Shown: piece after piece, positions 32,238 to 40,261 of the stretch
Layout: each line of letters opens with the position of its first letter
How positions within the stretch are numbered: position 1 is the first letter of the stretch
Assembly: GCA_002025645.1 (NCBI GenBank)
Contig: CP018783.1
Location: 1,488,001-1,552,000, forward strand
Reading direction: 5' to 3'
Length of the DNA stretch: 64,000 nucleotides
From: Curtobacterium pusillum
GTDB lineage: Bacteria > Actinomycetota > Actinomycetes > Actinomycetales > Microbacteriaceae
Made by a program: the position numbers and the translations under genes
Notes under the pieces: generated by a model
What the model was told of the DNA's origin: nothing
Databases searched by the model: none
Seen by the model: only the letters and a program-made list of their open reading frames with translations

Positions 32238-33470
32238 ATGATCTCAATCGGAATGGTCGGCGCAGGCCAGTTCGCCCCGCAGTTCGCGAAGCTGTTCAAG
32301 CTCCACCCCGACGTCGACCGGGTCTTCGTGACCGACCTCGTCGACGACCGCGCATCGGAGCTCGTCGAGTCGCAGCACCTCGACGGCACGTTCGACGACT
32401 TCGACGCCGTCCTCGCCTCCGACGTCGACGCGGTGGCGATCTTCACCCAGCGATGGACGCACGGCCCCCTCGTGGTCAAGGCCCTCCGCGCCGGCAAGCA
32501 CGTGTACTCCGCCGTGCCGATGGCGATCTCGGTCGAGGAGATCAGCGCGATCATCGAGGCCGTCCGCGAGACCGGACTCACCTACATGATGGGCGAGACG
32601 AGCTACTACAACCCGGCGACGGTGTTCGCGCGGAAGCAGGTCGCCGAGGGGGCGTTCGGCCGCGTGTTCTACGCCGAGGGCGACTACGTCCACGACATGG
32701 ACCTCGGCTTCTACGCCGCCTACCAGTTCAGCGGCGGCGAGCAGTGGAAGCAGACCGCCAGCTACCCGCCCATGCTCTACCCGACGCACTCGGTCGGTGG
32801 GGTCCTCGGCGCGATCCCCGGGCACGCCGTCAGCGTCAGCTGCATCGGCGTCAAGGACGACCGCGGCGACGGGGTGTTCGACAAGGACGTCAGCCAGTTC
32901 GACAACGACTTCTCGAACGCCACCGCCCTGTTCGAGCTCGACAACGGCGGGGTCATGCGCATCAACGAGATGCGCCGCGTGGGCTACCCGTCGCACATCC
33001 GCGAGTCCCGCTTCCGCTACTTCGGCACCGAGGCCAGCTTCGAGCAGCTCGCGAAGGTCAGCGTCTGGCAGGACAAGGAGGACTCGCACGACATCAGCGA
33101 CCGGATCAACACCAAGGCGACGATGGACCTCGACGACCCGCGCCTGGCCGGGGTCGACCCCTCGCTCCGCGACGCGTTCGTCTCCGGGTACGCCGAGGTG
33201 CACGACACCGACCGCCTGCCGGCCGAGTACGCCGGGATCCCGACCGGGCACGAGGGCAGCCACCAGTTCCTCGCCGACGACTTCGTCCGCGCCGTCGTCG
33301 ACCGCACCCTGCCGCCGGTGAACGCCTGGACCGCCGCACGGTTCACGCTCCCCGGCATCATCGCCCACCAGTCCGCGCTGCAGGGCGGCGTGCGCCTCGA
33401 GGTGCCGGACTTCGGCGACGCCCCCGCGACGGCCGGTGCCGCGTCCGCCACCGGTGCGAGCGCCGTCTAG
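32238..33470 (+). CDS. Gfo/Idh/MocA-like protein lacking the EKP motif
   Basis: This 410-residue protein has a Rossmann start ISIGMVGAGQFAPQFAKLF and the usual two-domain layout. Where the family has the catalytic EKP triad (after GKHV), it reads SAVPMAIS at residues 91-98, so the usual active-site lysine is absent. The rest, including GETSYYNPATVFARKQ, is intact. It could be a dehydrogenase with another general base, or a non-redox member. The ATG is preceded by GGAAAGG. It is divergent from the sugar importer and followed by a LacI gene, so it probably acts on the imported sugar. Confidence 0.85.
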   Translation: MISIGMVGAGQFAPQFAKLFKLHPDVDRVFVTDLVDDRASELVESQHLDGTFDDFDAVLASDVDAVAIFTQRWTHGPLVVKALRAGKHVYSAVPMAISVEEISAIIEAVRETGLTYMMGETSYYNPATVFARKQVAEGAFGRVFYAEGDYVHDMDLGFYAAYQFSGGEQWKQTASYPPMLYPTHSVGGVLGAIPGHAVSVSCIGVKDDRGDGVFDKDVSQFDNDFSNATALFELDNGGVMRINEMRRVGYPSHIRESRFRYFGTEASFEQLAKVSVWQDKEDSHDISDRINTKATMDLDDPRLAGVDPSLRDAFVSGYAEVHDTDRLPAEYAGIPTGHEGSHQFLADDFVRAVVDRTLPPVNAWTAARFTLPGIIAHQSALQGGVRLEVPDFGDAPATAGAASATGASAV

Positions 33471-33486
33471 GATCACAACAACCGTC

Positions 33487-33522
33487 GTTCGGGTGCCGGT
33501 CCGTGCGGATCGGCACCCGAAC
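33487..33522 (+). terminator. Hairpin between the MocA-like and LacI genes
   Basis: GTTCGGGTGCCG (33487-33498) pairs perfectly with CGGCACCCGAAC (33511-33522) around a 12-base loop. It lies 16 bases after the MocA-like stop codon and just before the LacI ribosome site. It can act as a terminator or attenuator between the two genes. Confidence 0.75.
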
Positions 33523-33540
33523 TCGATCCAGGAGGCGTCC

Positions 33541-34557
33541 GTGACCAGCCCGACGACCCCGAGGGCGGTCACCCGCGCGGACGTCGCCCGGTACGCGGGC
33601 GTCAGCACCTCGGTCGTCAGCTACGTCGTGCACGACGGGCCCCGCCCCGTGGCCGCCGAGACGGCCGCCCGGGTCCGGGACGCCATCCGGGTCCTCGGGT
33701 ACCGCCCGAACGCGAGCGCGCAGGCACTCCGCACCGGGTCGTCGAAGATGCTCGGGCTCATCGTCCCCGAGCTCGACAACCCGCTCTGGTCCGAGGTCGC
33801 GATCGCCGTCGAACAGGCCGCGGCCGACCGTGGCTACGACGTGCTCATCTCGAGCAGTGACGGCGACGTCACACTCGAACGAGACCGCATGCGCAGCCTG
33901 TCCGCACGCCAGGTCGACGGGCTCATCGTCACGAGCATCATGACCCGCCCGGACCTCTCCACCGTGGTCGACCCCGGGCTGCCGATGGTGCTGCTCAACA
34001 CCTTCTTCGAGGTCCCCGAGTTCGCCAGCACCGGCGTGGACGCCCGCCGCGGTGCCTTCGACGGGACCGCGCACCTCGCCGGGCACGGCTACTCCTCGAT
34101 CGGGCTCGTCATCGGGCACGCCGGTTCCGACACGGACCTCCGCGAGCAGGGCTGGCAGGACGCCCTCCGCGAGCACGGCGTGCAGGACGGCCCCATCGTC
34201 CGCACCGAGTTCTCCCGCGCGGGCGGCTACACCGCCGGGCTCCGCATGTTCGGCTCCGCCAACCGACCGCGCGCCGTCTTCGTCAGCTCCGACATGCAGG
34301 CCGTCGGGGTGCTCCGCGCCCTGTACGAGCTCGGGCTGTCCGCGCCGACGGACGTCGCGATCGTGTCGTTCGACGGCACCGCCGAGGCCGACTTCACGAA
34401 CCCGCAGCTCACCGCGGTGCGACAGCCGATCGACGCGATGGCTGCCGGTGCGGTCGACCGGGTCCTCGGTCGCGTGGCCGGCGAGCAGTGGCACCGCGAC
34501 CTCGTAGAGGCCGAGTTGGTGCTCGGCGCGAGTTGCGGGTGCGACGTGCGTCGCTGA
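33541..34557 (+). CDS. LacI family transcriptional regulator
   Basis: This 338-residue protein has the HTH VTRADVARYAGVSTSVVSYVV, the hinge YRPNASAQALRTG and a sugar-sensor domain (LGLIVPELDNPLWSEVA, VFVSSDMQAVGVLRAL, VAIVSFDGTAEADF). AGGAGG precedes the GTG start. It is the likely regulator of the importer and MocA-like genes through the CACGTG-containing half-sites at 32090-32157. A short Cys-rich end (ASCGCDVRR) is common in this regulator group. Confidence 0.93.
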   Translation: MTSPTTPRAVTRADVARYAGVSTSVVSYVVHDGPRPVAAETAARVRDAIRVLGYRPNASAQALRTGSSKMLGLIVPELDNPLWSEVAIAVEQAAADRGYDVLISSSDGDVTLERDRMRSLSARQVDGLIVTSIMTRPDLSTVVDPGLPMVLLNTFFEVPEFASTGVDARRGAFDGTAHLAGHGYSSIGLVIGHAGSDTDLREQGWQDALREHGVQDGPIVRTEFSRAGGYTAGLRMFGSANRPRAVFVSSDMQAVGVLRALYELGLSAPTDVAIVSFDGTAEADFTNPQLTAVRQPIDAMAAGAVDRVLGRVAGEQWHRDLVEAELVLGASCGCDVRR

Positions 34558-34571
34558 CGCACCCACCTGCC

Positions 34572-34607
34572 GGACTGGAGGCACGGTGCGGGCCCGACCC
34601 GCGCCTC
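34572..34607. repeat. Palindromic repeat GGACTGGAGGC family, copy 5 (degenerate)
   Basis: The left arm is intact (GGACTGGAGGCACGGTGCGG plus G). The right arm is eroded to CCCGACCCGCGCCTC, so pairing is partial. It lies 14 bases after the LacI stop. Confidence 0.8.
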
Positions 34608-34685
34608 TCCCCACCGGCACGGCCGGCCCGCCGCTGGCGCGTCGGTCCGGAACCGGCGGCGTGGGCCCAGGCCGTCAACCGGTCG

Positions 34686-34734
34686 CGACTGCGCGCCCTG
34701 ACGACAGGTGCGCGCGTTCCACACCGCGCAGTCG
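34686..34734 (-). terminator. Hairpin downstream of the HxlR gene
   Basis: CGACTGCGCG (34686-34695) and CGCGCAGTCG (34725-34734) form perfect 10-base arms, with a further GC-rich helix possible in the loop. The structure begins three bases after the HxlR stop on the minus strand. Confidence 0.6.
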
Positions 34735-34737
34735 TCG

Positions 34738-35211
34738 TCAGCGCGCGCGGTTGTCGGCCGACGTGTGCCCCTGCACCGCCTTGAGGTCGCCGAGCGGGAC
34801 GCGGCGCTGCGCGACGCGCGTCACCGCGGCGGCCTCGACCGGCTCGCCGGTCTCGGCGTCGACGAACCGCAGGTCTGACTTCAGGTCGGTGCGGCGGTGC
34901 CGGTCCGCCCATCCGCCGAGCACGAGGAGCACGAGCGAGAGGTCGCGGCCGGCATCGGTGAGGACGTACTCCTCGCGGACGCGTCCGCCCTCCGGCTTGT
35001 AGGCGGTGCGTTCGAGCACGCCGCCCTCGACGAGGGAGCCGAGACGGGCGGTGAGGACCTCGCGCGGGATGCCGAGGCTCTGCTGGAACTGGCTGAAGCG
35101 GGTCGAGCCGGCGAGGGCGTCGCGCACGATCATGAGCGTCCACTTCTCGCCGAGGACGTCGAGGGAGCGCGCGATGGGGCAGCGCTCGTCGCCGCCGAGG
35201 ATGCCGAGCAT
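34738..35211 (-). CDS. HxlR family transcriptional regulator
   Basis: This 157-residue protein has the HxlR pattern: a Cys near the start (DERCPIARSLDVLGEKWTLMIVRDAL), then FSQFQQSLGIPREVLTARLGSLVEGGVLER and REEYVLTDAGRDL. The conserved Cys can act as a redox or electrophile sensor in this family. TACGAT on the minus strand (35218-35223) lies six bases before ATG 35211, fixing the start as leaderless and ruling out the longer upstream frame. It is divergent from a short-chain dehydrogenase, its likely target. Confidence 0.9.
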   Translation of the reverse strand: MLGILGGDERCPIARSLDVLGEKWTLMIVRDALAGSTRFSQFQQSLGIPREVLTARLGSLVEGGVLERTAYKPEGGRVREEYVLTDAGRDLSLVLLVLGGWADRHRRTDLKSDLRFVDAETGEPVEAAAVTRVAQRRVPLGDLKAVQGHTSADNRAR

Positions 35212-35295
35212 GCGTCCATCGTAACTGGGTTCGGAATGCAGACACAACGTGCTAGGTTCGGTTTCCGTACTCAACCTCTCTCGACTGGAGCACCC

Positions 35296-35994
35296 ATGAC
35301 CGACCTCACCGACGCGATCGTCCTCGTCACCGGAGCGAACGGCGGCCTCGGCGCCGAGTTCGTGCAGCAGGCCCTCGACCGCGGCGCCGCCAAGGTCTAC
35401 GCGACCGCACGGAACCCCCGCACCTGGGACGACGATCGCATCGTCCCCCTCCCCCTCGACGTGACCAGCCAGGCGAGCGTCGACGCCGCCGCCCGCACCG
35501 CGGCGGACGCGACCATCGTCGTGAACAACGCCGGCGTCGGCGGCTCGACCCCGTTGCTCGAGACCTCCGTCGAGGACGTCGAGCGCGTCTTCGCCACCAA
35601 CGTCTTCGGTGCGCTCCGGGTCGCCAAGGCCTTCGCGCCGACCCTGGCAGGCGGTGCCCTCGTCGACGTGCACTCCGTGCTGAGCTGGATCGCGCTCGGC
35701 AACGGGTACTCCGCGTCGAAGGCGGCGTTCTGGTCGCTGACGAACTCGCTGCGCCTCGAACTCGCGCCGCAGGGCACGCAGGTCGTCGGTGCCCACCTCG
35801 GGTACACCGACACCGGGATGACGGCGGACCTCGACGTCGAGAAGGCCGACCCCGCGGTGATCGTCGCCGCCATCTGGGACGCGGTCGAGGCCGGCGAGCA
35901 CGAGGTGCTGGCGGACCAGATCAGCCGGGACGTCCGCGCCGGGCTGAGCGCGCCGCTGGTGGCGCTGTACCCGGGGCTCGCCGCGGCGGTCTGA
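35296..35994 (+). CDS. Short-chain dehydrogenase/reductase
   Basis: This 232-residue SDR has the cofactor motif VTGANGGLGAEF (residues 11-22), VVNNAGVGG near 80 and the active-site YSASK near residue 145. No longer C-terminal domain is present. It is divergent from HxlR. GGTTCGG occurs twice in the gap (35228-35234 and 35255-35261) and could mark HxlR contact sites. The substrate is unknown; HxlR/SDR pairs often respond to aldehydes or quinones. Confidence 0.9.
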   Translation: MTDLTDAIVLVTGANGGLGAEFVQQALDRGAAKVYATARNPRTWDDDRIVPLPLDVTSQASVDAAARTAADATIVVNNAGVGGSTPLLETSVEDVERVFATNVFGALRVAKAFAPTLAGGALVDVHSVLSWIALGNGYSASKAAFWSLTNSLRLELAPQGTQVVGAHLGYTDTGMTADLDVEKADPAVIVAAIWDAVEAGEHEVLADQISRDVRAGLSAPLVALYPGLAAAV

Positions 35995-36031
35995 CCTCGG
36001 CGACCGCAGCCCCCGCCGCTACCATGACCGC

Positions 36032-36433
36032 ATGGTGACGACGGGGGCGGTCGCGGAGCGGCGGACGGGGTGGACGTCAGCGAGGTTGGCGGCTCTGTAC
36101 TGGGTGACGGTCGTGCTCGGGGTGGGCGGCGGGGGCGGGTCCTGGCTCTGGCTGTACCTGGCCTCCGAGGAGGCCACCCGTGGCGCGACCCCGGACCGAA
36201 CGGGCGCGAACCCCGGCATCCCCATGGGGGTGACCGGGCTTGTGATCGGCCACCTGGTGGGGTTGGTCCTGCTGCTGATCACGGCGCGGCTCGCTCGGCA
36301 CCGGGGGCGGTCGGTCGCGGCGTTTGCGATTCTCGGGCTCGTCATCGGGTCCGGCATCGGGTTGGCGCTGTCCCTCCAGCTGACCGGCGGACGGCTGGTC
36401 GCGCCCTGGCCGCACGAGCCGTTCGTGCCCTGA
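36032..36433 (+). CDS. Small membrane protein (133 aa)
   Basis: This 133-residue protein has three hydrophobic segments (about residues 20-43, 66-87 and 93-113). A Gly-rich run GVGGGGGSWLWLYL lies in the first. No family is recognised. TACCAT at 36020-36025 ends six bases before the ATG, supporting a leaderless start. It is monocistronic and converges with the GrpB gene. Confidence 0.7.
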   Translation: MVTTGAVAERRTGWTSARLAALYWVTVVLGVGGGGGSWLWLYLASEEATRGATPDRTGANPGIPMGVTGLVIGHLVGLVLLLITARLARHRGRSVAAFAILGLVIGSGIGLALSLQLTGGRLVAPWPHEPFVP

Positions 36434-36454
36434 ACCACAGCTTGCCGACCCGTG

Positions 36455-37015
36455 TCAGCCGTGGGCTCCGCGGCCGGTGATGCCGCGGGTACTCGCGGTG
36501 ATCGACGCGCGCTCGTCGTCGGTGAGCCCGGCCACGCGGAGGATGCGGACGAGGACGTCGCTCTTCTGCTCGAGGTAGCCGTCGATGTCCGCCGCAGCTA
36601 TGGCAGCCTGACGCTTGACCGCGGCGTACTCCTCGCGCAGGACGCCGTCCGCGCGCAGGACGTCGCGCACGGCGAGGTGGTTCCGCAGCGCGAGTGACCC
36701 CTCGGAGACGACGTACGTGTTGGTCGGCGCGAAGTGGTCCGGCGTCCGGAAGGCCTGACGCTCGGGGATGCCGAGGTCACCCCGGGGCTCGAAGCCGATC
36801 GTCGCGAGGGCGGCGACGGCCGCCGGGACGTCCGCGGAGGCAACGACGACGTCGACGTCGATCACCGGTTTCGCCGCGAGGCCGGGGACGGCGGTGCTGC
36901 CCACGTGCTCGATGCGGTGCGGGACGCCGGCAGCGCGGAGTGCGTCGTCGTACGCCCTCCGGAGCACCTCGAAGCGCCGCGGCCACTCCGCTCGATACTC
37001 GACGACCTCGACCAC
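36455..37015 (-). CDS. GrpB family protein (nucleotidyltransferase-like)
   Basis: This 186-residue protein has the GrpB core HVGSTAVPGLAAKPVIDVDVVV, a nucleotidyltransferase-like strand pair. RNHLAVRDVLRADGVLREEYAAVKRQ follows. The family is related to minimal nucleotidyltransferases and glutamate-rich protein B; the reaction is unknown. The start is placed at GTG 37015 (VEVVEYRAEWPRRF); the frame extends further to 37105. It is divergent from the MTA/SAH nucleosidase with a gap of about 85 bases. Confidence 0.85.
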   Translation of the reverse strand: MVEVVEYRAEWPRRFEVLRRAYDDALRAAGVPHRIEHVGSTAVPGLAAKPVIDVDVVVASADVPAAVAALATIGFEPRGDLGIPERQAFRTPDHFAPTNTYVVSEGSLALRNHLAVRDVLRADGVLREEYAAVKRQAAIAAADIDGYLEQKSDVLVRILRVAGLTDDERASITASTRGITGRGAHG

Positions 37016-37099
37016 ACCGCCCCCTGGATCTCCTCGCGCACAGTGCACGGTACGCGTCCCGGTGTCCCGACGGTCGGCGCCGCGTGCGAAGATCAGGCA

Positions 37100-37810
37100 G
37101 TGCAACTCCCTCCCCCCGTCGCGGTCGTCATCGCAGCCATGAGCGAAGAGGTGTCCGCGTTCGCGTCACTCTTCGACGGCGTCCCGATCCTCGACGGTCC
37201 CGTCGGCGGGCACGACGAGCACCACCTGCTCGACATCGACGGAGCCACCGTCGCGGTGCGTCGGAGCGGCATCGGGTTCGCGAACGCCACGGCCGCGGTC
37301 GCCCATGCGTTCCACGACTTCGGGTCGGGCGTCCCCGTGATCAGCGTCGGCACGGCTGGCGGACTGATGCACGGCGTCGAGATCGGCGAGGTCGTCGTCG
37401 GAGACCACTACGTCAACCTCAACGCGGACGCCACAGCATTCGGCTACGCACTCGGCCAGGTCCCGGGCATGCCGACCGGTTACGAACCCGATGACCGACT
37501 CGTCGGACTCGCGCTCGCCTCGGACGCCGGGTACCGCATCCGGGCGGCGACGATCGGCTCGAGCGAGGTCTTCGTGACCGAGGGTCGAGCGCGCACCCTC
37601 CGCGCTGCCTTCCCCGCGGTCGCCGCCGTCGACATGGAGTCCGCCGCGATCGCGCAGTTCGCGCACGTCCACGACATGCCGTTCGTCTCGGTCCGGTGCA
37701 TCAGCGACCTGTGCGCGCCGGACGGCGACGAGTTCAAGGAGCACCTCGACGGAGCGGCAGCGCGGGCCGCCCGTGTGGTGCACGACGTGGTGGCGGGCCT
37801 CGTCAGCTGA
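37100..37810 (+). CDS. 5'-methylthioadenosine/S-adenosylhomocysteine nucleosidase
   Basis: This 236-residue enzyme cleaves adenine from methylthioadenosine and S-adenosylhomocysteine in the methionine salvage and activated-methyl cycles. It starts VAVVIAAMSEEVSAF, with the Glu of the first strand, and has SGIGFANATAAV and VISVGTAGGL. VDMESAAIAQFAHVHDMPFVSVRCISD carries the ME pair and catalytic Asp. The GTG at 37100 is needed to keep the first beta strand. It is a single gene followed by tRNA-Ser on the other strand. Confidence 0.9.
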   Translation: MQLPPPVAVVIAAMSEEVSAFASLFDGVPILDGPVGGHDEHHLLDIDGATVAVRRSGIGFANATAAVAHAFHDFGSGVPVISVGTAGGLMHGVEIGEVVVGDHYVNLNADATAFGYALGQVPGMPTGYEPDDRLVGLALASDAGYRIRAATIGSSEVFVTEGRARTLRAAFPAVAAVDMESAAIAQFAHVHDMPFVSVRCISDLCAPDGDEFKEHLDGAAARAARVVHDVVAGLVS

Positions 37811-37837
37811 TCGCGAGCCGGAACCGCGTCCCCATGG

Positions 37838-37922
37838 CGGAGGGTGTGGGATTCGAACCCACGAGACATCTCTGCCCACCTGTTTTCAAGACAGGCTCCA
37901 TCGGCCGCTCGGACAACCCTCC
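37838..37922 (-). tRNA. tRNA-Ser (anticodon TGA)
   Basis: The minus strand reads GGAGGGT at the 5' end and ACCCTCC plus G at the 3' end. The anticodon stem-loop is CTGTCTTGAAAACAG, holding TGA. A long variable arm follows, and then GTGGGTTCGAATCCCAC. It is a class II serine tRNA reading UCN codons. CCA is not encoded. The seryl-tRNA synthetase gene starts about 2.2 kb away. Confidence 0.97.
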
Positions 37923-38024
37923 GTGACGCGACCACGTGGCGAGACGTGACCGCGTCCCGAGAAGTCTAGCCGAGCCTCCAGGCCGCGCAGTGAAGGCCCC
38001 CGCGAACCGTCGGCACCGCGCGCG

Positions 38025-38879
38025 TCAGCGCGGCAGCGAGTCGAGCGCGGCCGCCAGGCCGTCGTCCGTCACACCGCCGGTGAGCTCGTTGCCCGCGTCC
38101 ACGACGTCCTCCGGCGCCTGGCCCATGACGACCCCGCGCCCCGAGGTCGAGGCCCACCGCAGCATGTCGATGTCGTTCCGGCCGTCACCCGCGGCGAAGA
38201 CCCGGGATCGCGGGATGTCGAGCCACTCGCGGACGCGTTCCATCGCAGTGGCCTTCGTCACGCCCTCTGGTGCGATGTCGAGCCAGGACGTCCAGCCCAC
38301 CGAGTACGAGACCTTGTGCAGCCCCATCTGCTCGACGATCTGCAGGAAGTCCTCGGTGTCGTGGCCGGGGGAGATGACGACGACGCGGGTGGCCTCGACG
38401 CCGAGCAGGCGCTCGAACGGGACGTGCTCCCCGGCGACGGTCATGGCGTCGTCGGGGAAGTTGCCGGAGAGCAGGAACTGCCCGGCTTCGTCCTCGACGC
38501 CGAACGCCGCGTTGGCGAGTGCGCCGTGCACGGTCCGCAGGACCTCGGACGGGTCGAACTTCTCGACGTGCACCCGGTCGTAGGAGCCGTCCGGCCGGCG
38601 GGCGAGGGTGAGCGCACCGTTGGCGCACACGAGGTACTTCGGCTCGATGCCGAGGGTCTCGAGCAGGGGCACGGTCATGCCCTCGCTGCGGCCGGTGGAC
38701 AGCATGACCTCGTGCCCCGCGGCCTCGACGTCGCGCAGGGCGGCGATCACGGTGTCGGTGACGACGCCGTCCTCGCGCATGGTGGTGCCGTCGATGTCGA
38801 GGGCGACCAACCAGCGCTTGGTCCGGACCGATCCCCCGGCCCCGGAGCCACCGTCGACGAACCGACCCTGCGTGCTCAT
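38025..38879 (-). CDS. HAD superfamily hydrolase, Cof type
   Basis: This 284-residue phosphatase-like protein has the HAD motifs ALDIDGTTM (DxD), MLSTGR, a Lys in the GVTKATAM region and FAAGDGRNDIDML. A large C2B cap lies between motifs II and III, typical of Cof sugar-phosphate phosphatases. The first 20 residues are a Gly/Ser-rich extension. The ATG overlaps the serS stop by four bases, so it is translated with SerRS. The substrate is unknown. Confidence 0.9.
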   Translation of the reverse strand: MSTQGRFVDGGSGAGGSVRTKRWLVALDIDGTTMREDGVVTDTVIAALRDVEAAGHEVMLSTGRSEGMTVPLLETLGIEPKYLVCANGALTLARRPDGSYDRVHVEKFDPSEVLRTVHGALANAAFGVEDEAGQFLLSGNFPDDAMTVAGEHVPFERLLGVEATRVVVISPGHDTEDFLQIVEQMGLHKVSYSVGWTSWLDIAPEGVTKATAMERVREWLDIPRSRVFAAGDGRNDIDMLRWASTSGRGVVMGQAPEDVVDAGNELTGGVTDDGLAAALDSLPR

Positions 38880-40144
38880 CGGGGCTCGATCACCTCGACG
38901 CCGCCGAGGTACGGACGGAGGACCTCCGGCACCACGACCGAGCCGTCGGCCTGCTGGTGGGTCTCGAGGATCGCGACGATCCACCGGGTGGTCGCGAGCG
39001 TGCCGTTGAGGGTGGCGACGGGGGCGGTCTTGCCGCTCTCGGTGCGGTAGCGGATGTCGAGTCGACGGGCCTGGAACGTGGTGCAGTTCGACGTCGAGGT
39101 GAGCTCGCGGAAGGTGCCCTGCGTCGGGACCCAGGCCTCGATGTCGTACTTCTTCGCGGCGCTCGTGCCGAGGTCGCCCGCTGCGGTCTCGATCACGCGG
39201 TAGTGCAGTCCGAGGTCCTGCAGCATCTGCTCCTGGTAGGACACGAGGCGCTCGTGTTCGGCCTCGGCCTGGTCCGGGTGCACGTACGAGAACATCTCGA
39301 GCTTGTTGAACTGGTGCACGCGGAGGATGCCACGGTTGTCCTTGCCCGCCGAGCCGGCCTCGCGTCGGTAGCAGGTCGACCAGCCGGCGTAGCGGTGCCC
39401 CTCGCCCGACTCGTCGAGCGACAGGATCTCGTCCGAGTGGAACCCGGCGAGGGCGACCTCGCTGGTGCCGGTGAGGTACAGGTCGTCGGCCTCGAGCCGG
39501 TAGACCTCGGCAGCGTGCTCACCGAGGAAGCCGGTGCCCGCCATCGTCTCGGGGCGCACGAGCGTCGGGGTGATGAGCGGTTCGAAACCGGCGGCGATCG
39601 CACGGTCGAGACCGAGCGACATGAGGGCGATCTCGAGCCGGGCACCGAGGCCGCGCAGGAAGTAGAACCGCGAGCCGGAGACCTTCACACCGCGCGGGAT
39701 GTCGATGATGCCGAGGTACTCGCCGAGGTCGGCGTGGTCCTTCGGCTCGAAGTCGAACTCGGGCTTGGTGCCGACGGTGCGGAGCGTGACGAAGTCGTCC
39801 TCGCCACCTGCGGGCACGCCGGGCAGGACGACGTTCGGGATCGAGCGGACGACGCTGTTGAACGTGTCCTCGGCGGCGGTGACGGTGGCCTGCGCCTCCT
39901 TCACCTTGGCGGCGAGCGCCTGGGCCTGCTGCACGAGCGCGGCCTTCTCGTCCTTCGGGGCCTTCGCGACGGTCTTGCCGAAGGCGTTCTGCTCGGCGCG
40001 GAGGGACTCGAACGAGGTGATCGCGCTCCGCCGTGCCGCGTCCGCGGCGACGGCCTCGTCGACGACGGACACGGAGGCGCGGCGCGCCTCCTGCGAGGCC
40101 TTGATGACGTCCGGGTTGTCGCGCAGCAGCTGGGGATCGATCAC
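38876..40144 (-). CDS. serS: Seryl-tRNA synthetase
   Basis: This 422-residue class II synthetase charges tRNA-Ser. It has an N-terminal coiled-coil arm (about residues 30-100) that reads the long variable arm of tRNA-Ser. The catalytic domain shows YLTGTSEVALAGFHSDE, motif 2 CYRREAGSAGKDNRGILRVHQF and motif 3 region TSTSNCTTFQARRLDIRYR. The GTG start follows a minus-strand TAAGAT box (40151-40156) by six bases, so it is leaderless. Palindrome copy 6 lies 11 bases beyond that box. Both serine tRNA genes of the window lie on the same strand. Confidence 0.97.
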   Translation of the reverse strand: MIDPQLLRDNPDVIKASQEARRASVSVVDEAVAADAARRSAITSFESLRAEQNAFGKTVAKAPKDEKAALVQQAQALAAKVKEAQATVTAAEDTFNSVVRSIPNVVLPGVPAGGEDDFVTLRTVGTKPEFDFEPKDHADLGEYLGIIDIPRGVKVSGSRFYFLRGLGARLEIALMSLGLDRAIAAGFEPLITPTLVRPETMAGTGFLGEHAAEVYRLEADDLYLTGTSEVALAGFHSDEILSLDESGEGHRYAGWSTCYRREAGSAGKDNRGILRVHQFNKLEMFSYVHPDQAEAEHERLVSYQEQMLQDLGLHYRVIETAAGDLGTSAAKKYDIEAWVPTQGTFRELTSTSNCTTFQARRLDIRYRTESGKTAPVATLNGTLATTRWIVAILETHQQADGSVVVPEVLRPYLGGVEVIEPR

Positions 40145-40167
40145 CGCTTCATCTTAAAGGGACGTCA

Positions 40168-40203
40168 CTGGAGGCGCGTGGCGGCGCCGCCACGCGCCTC
40201 CAG
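40168..40203. repeat. Palindromic repeat GGACTGGAGGC family, copy 6
   Basis: Two perfect 18-base arms CTGGAGGCGCGTGGCGGC are joined without a loop. As in copy 3, it stands between divergent genes (serS and the kinase at 40262) and covers the -35 region of serS, whose -10 box is at 40151-40156. Confidence 0.92.
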
Positions 40204-40261
40204 GCCGTCACCGGGTCACGTCGGACGTCCCTTCGCAGCATCCGATCGGTACCGTTGGTGC

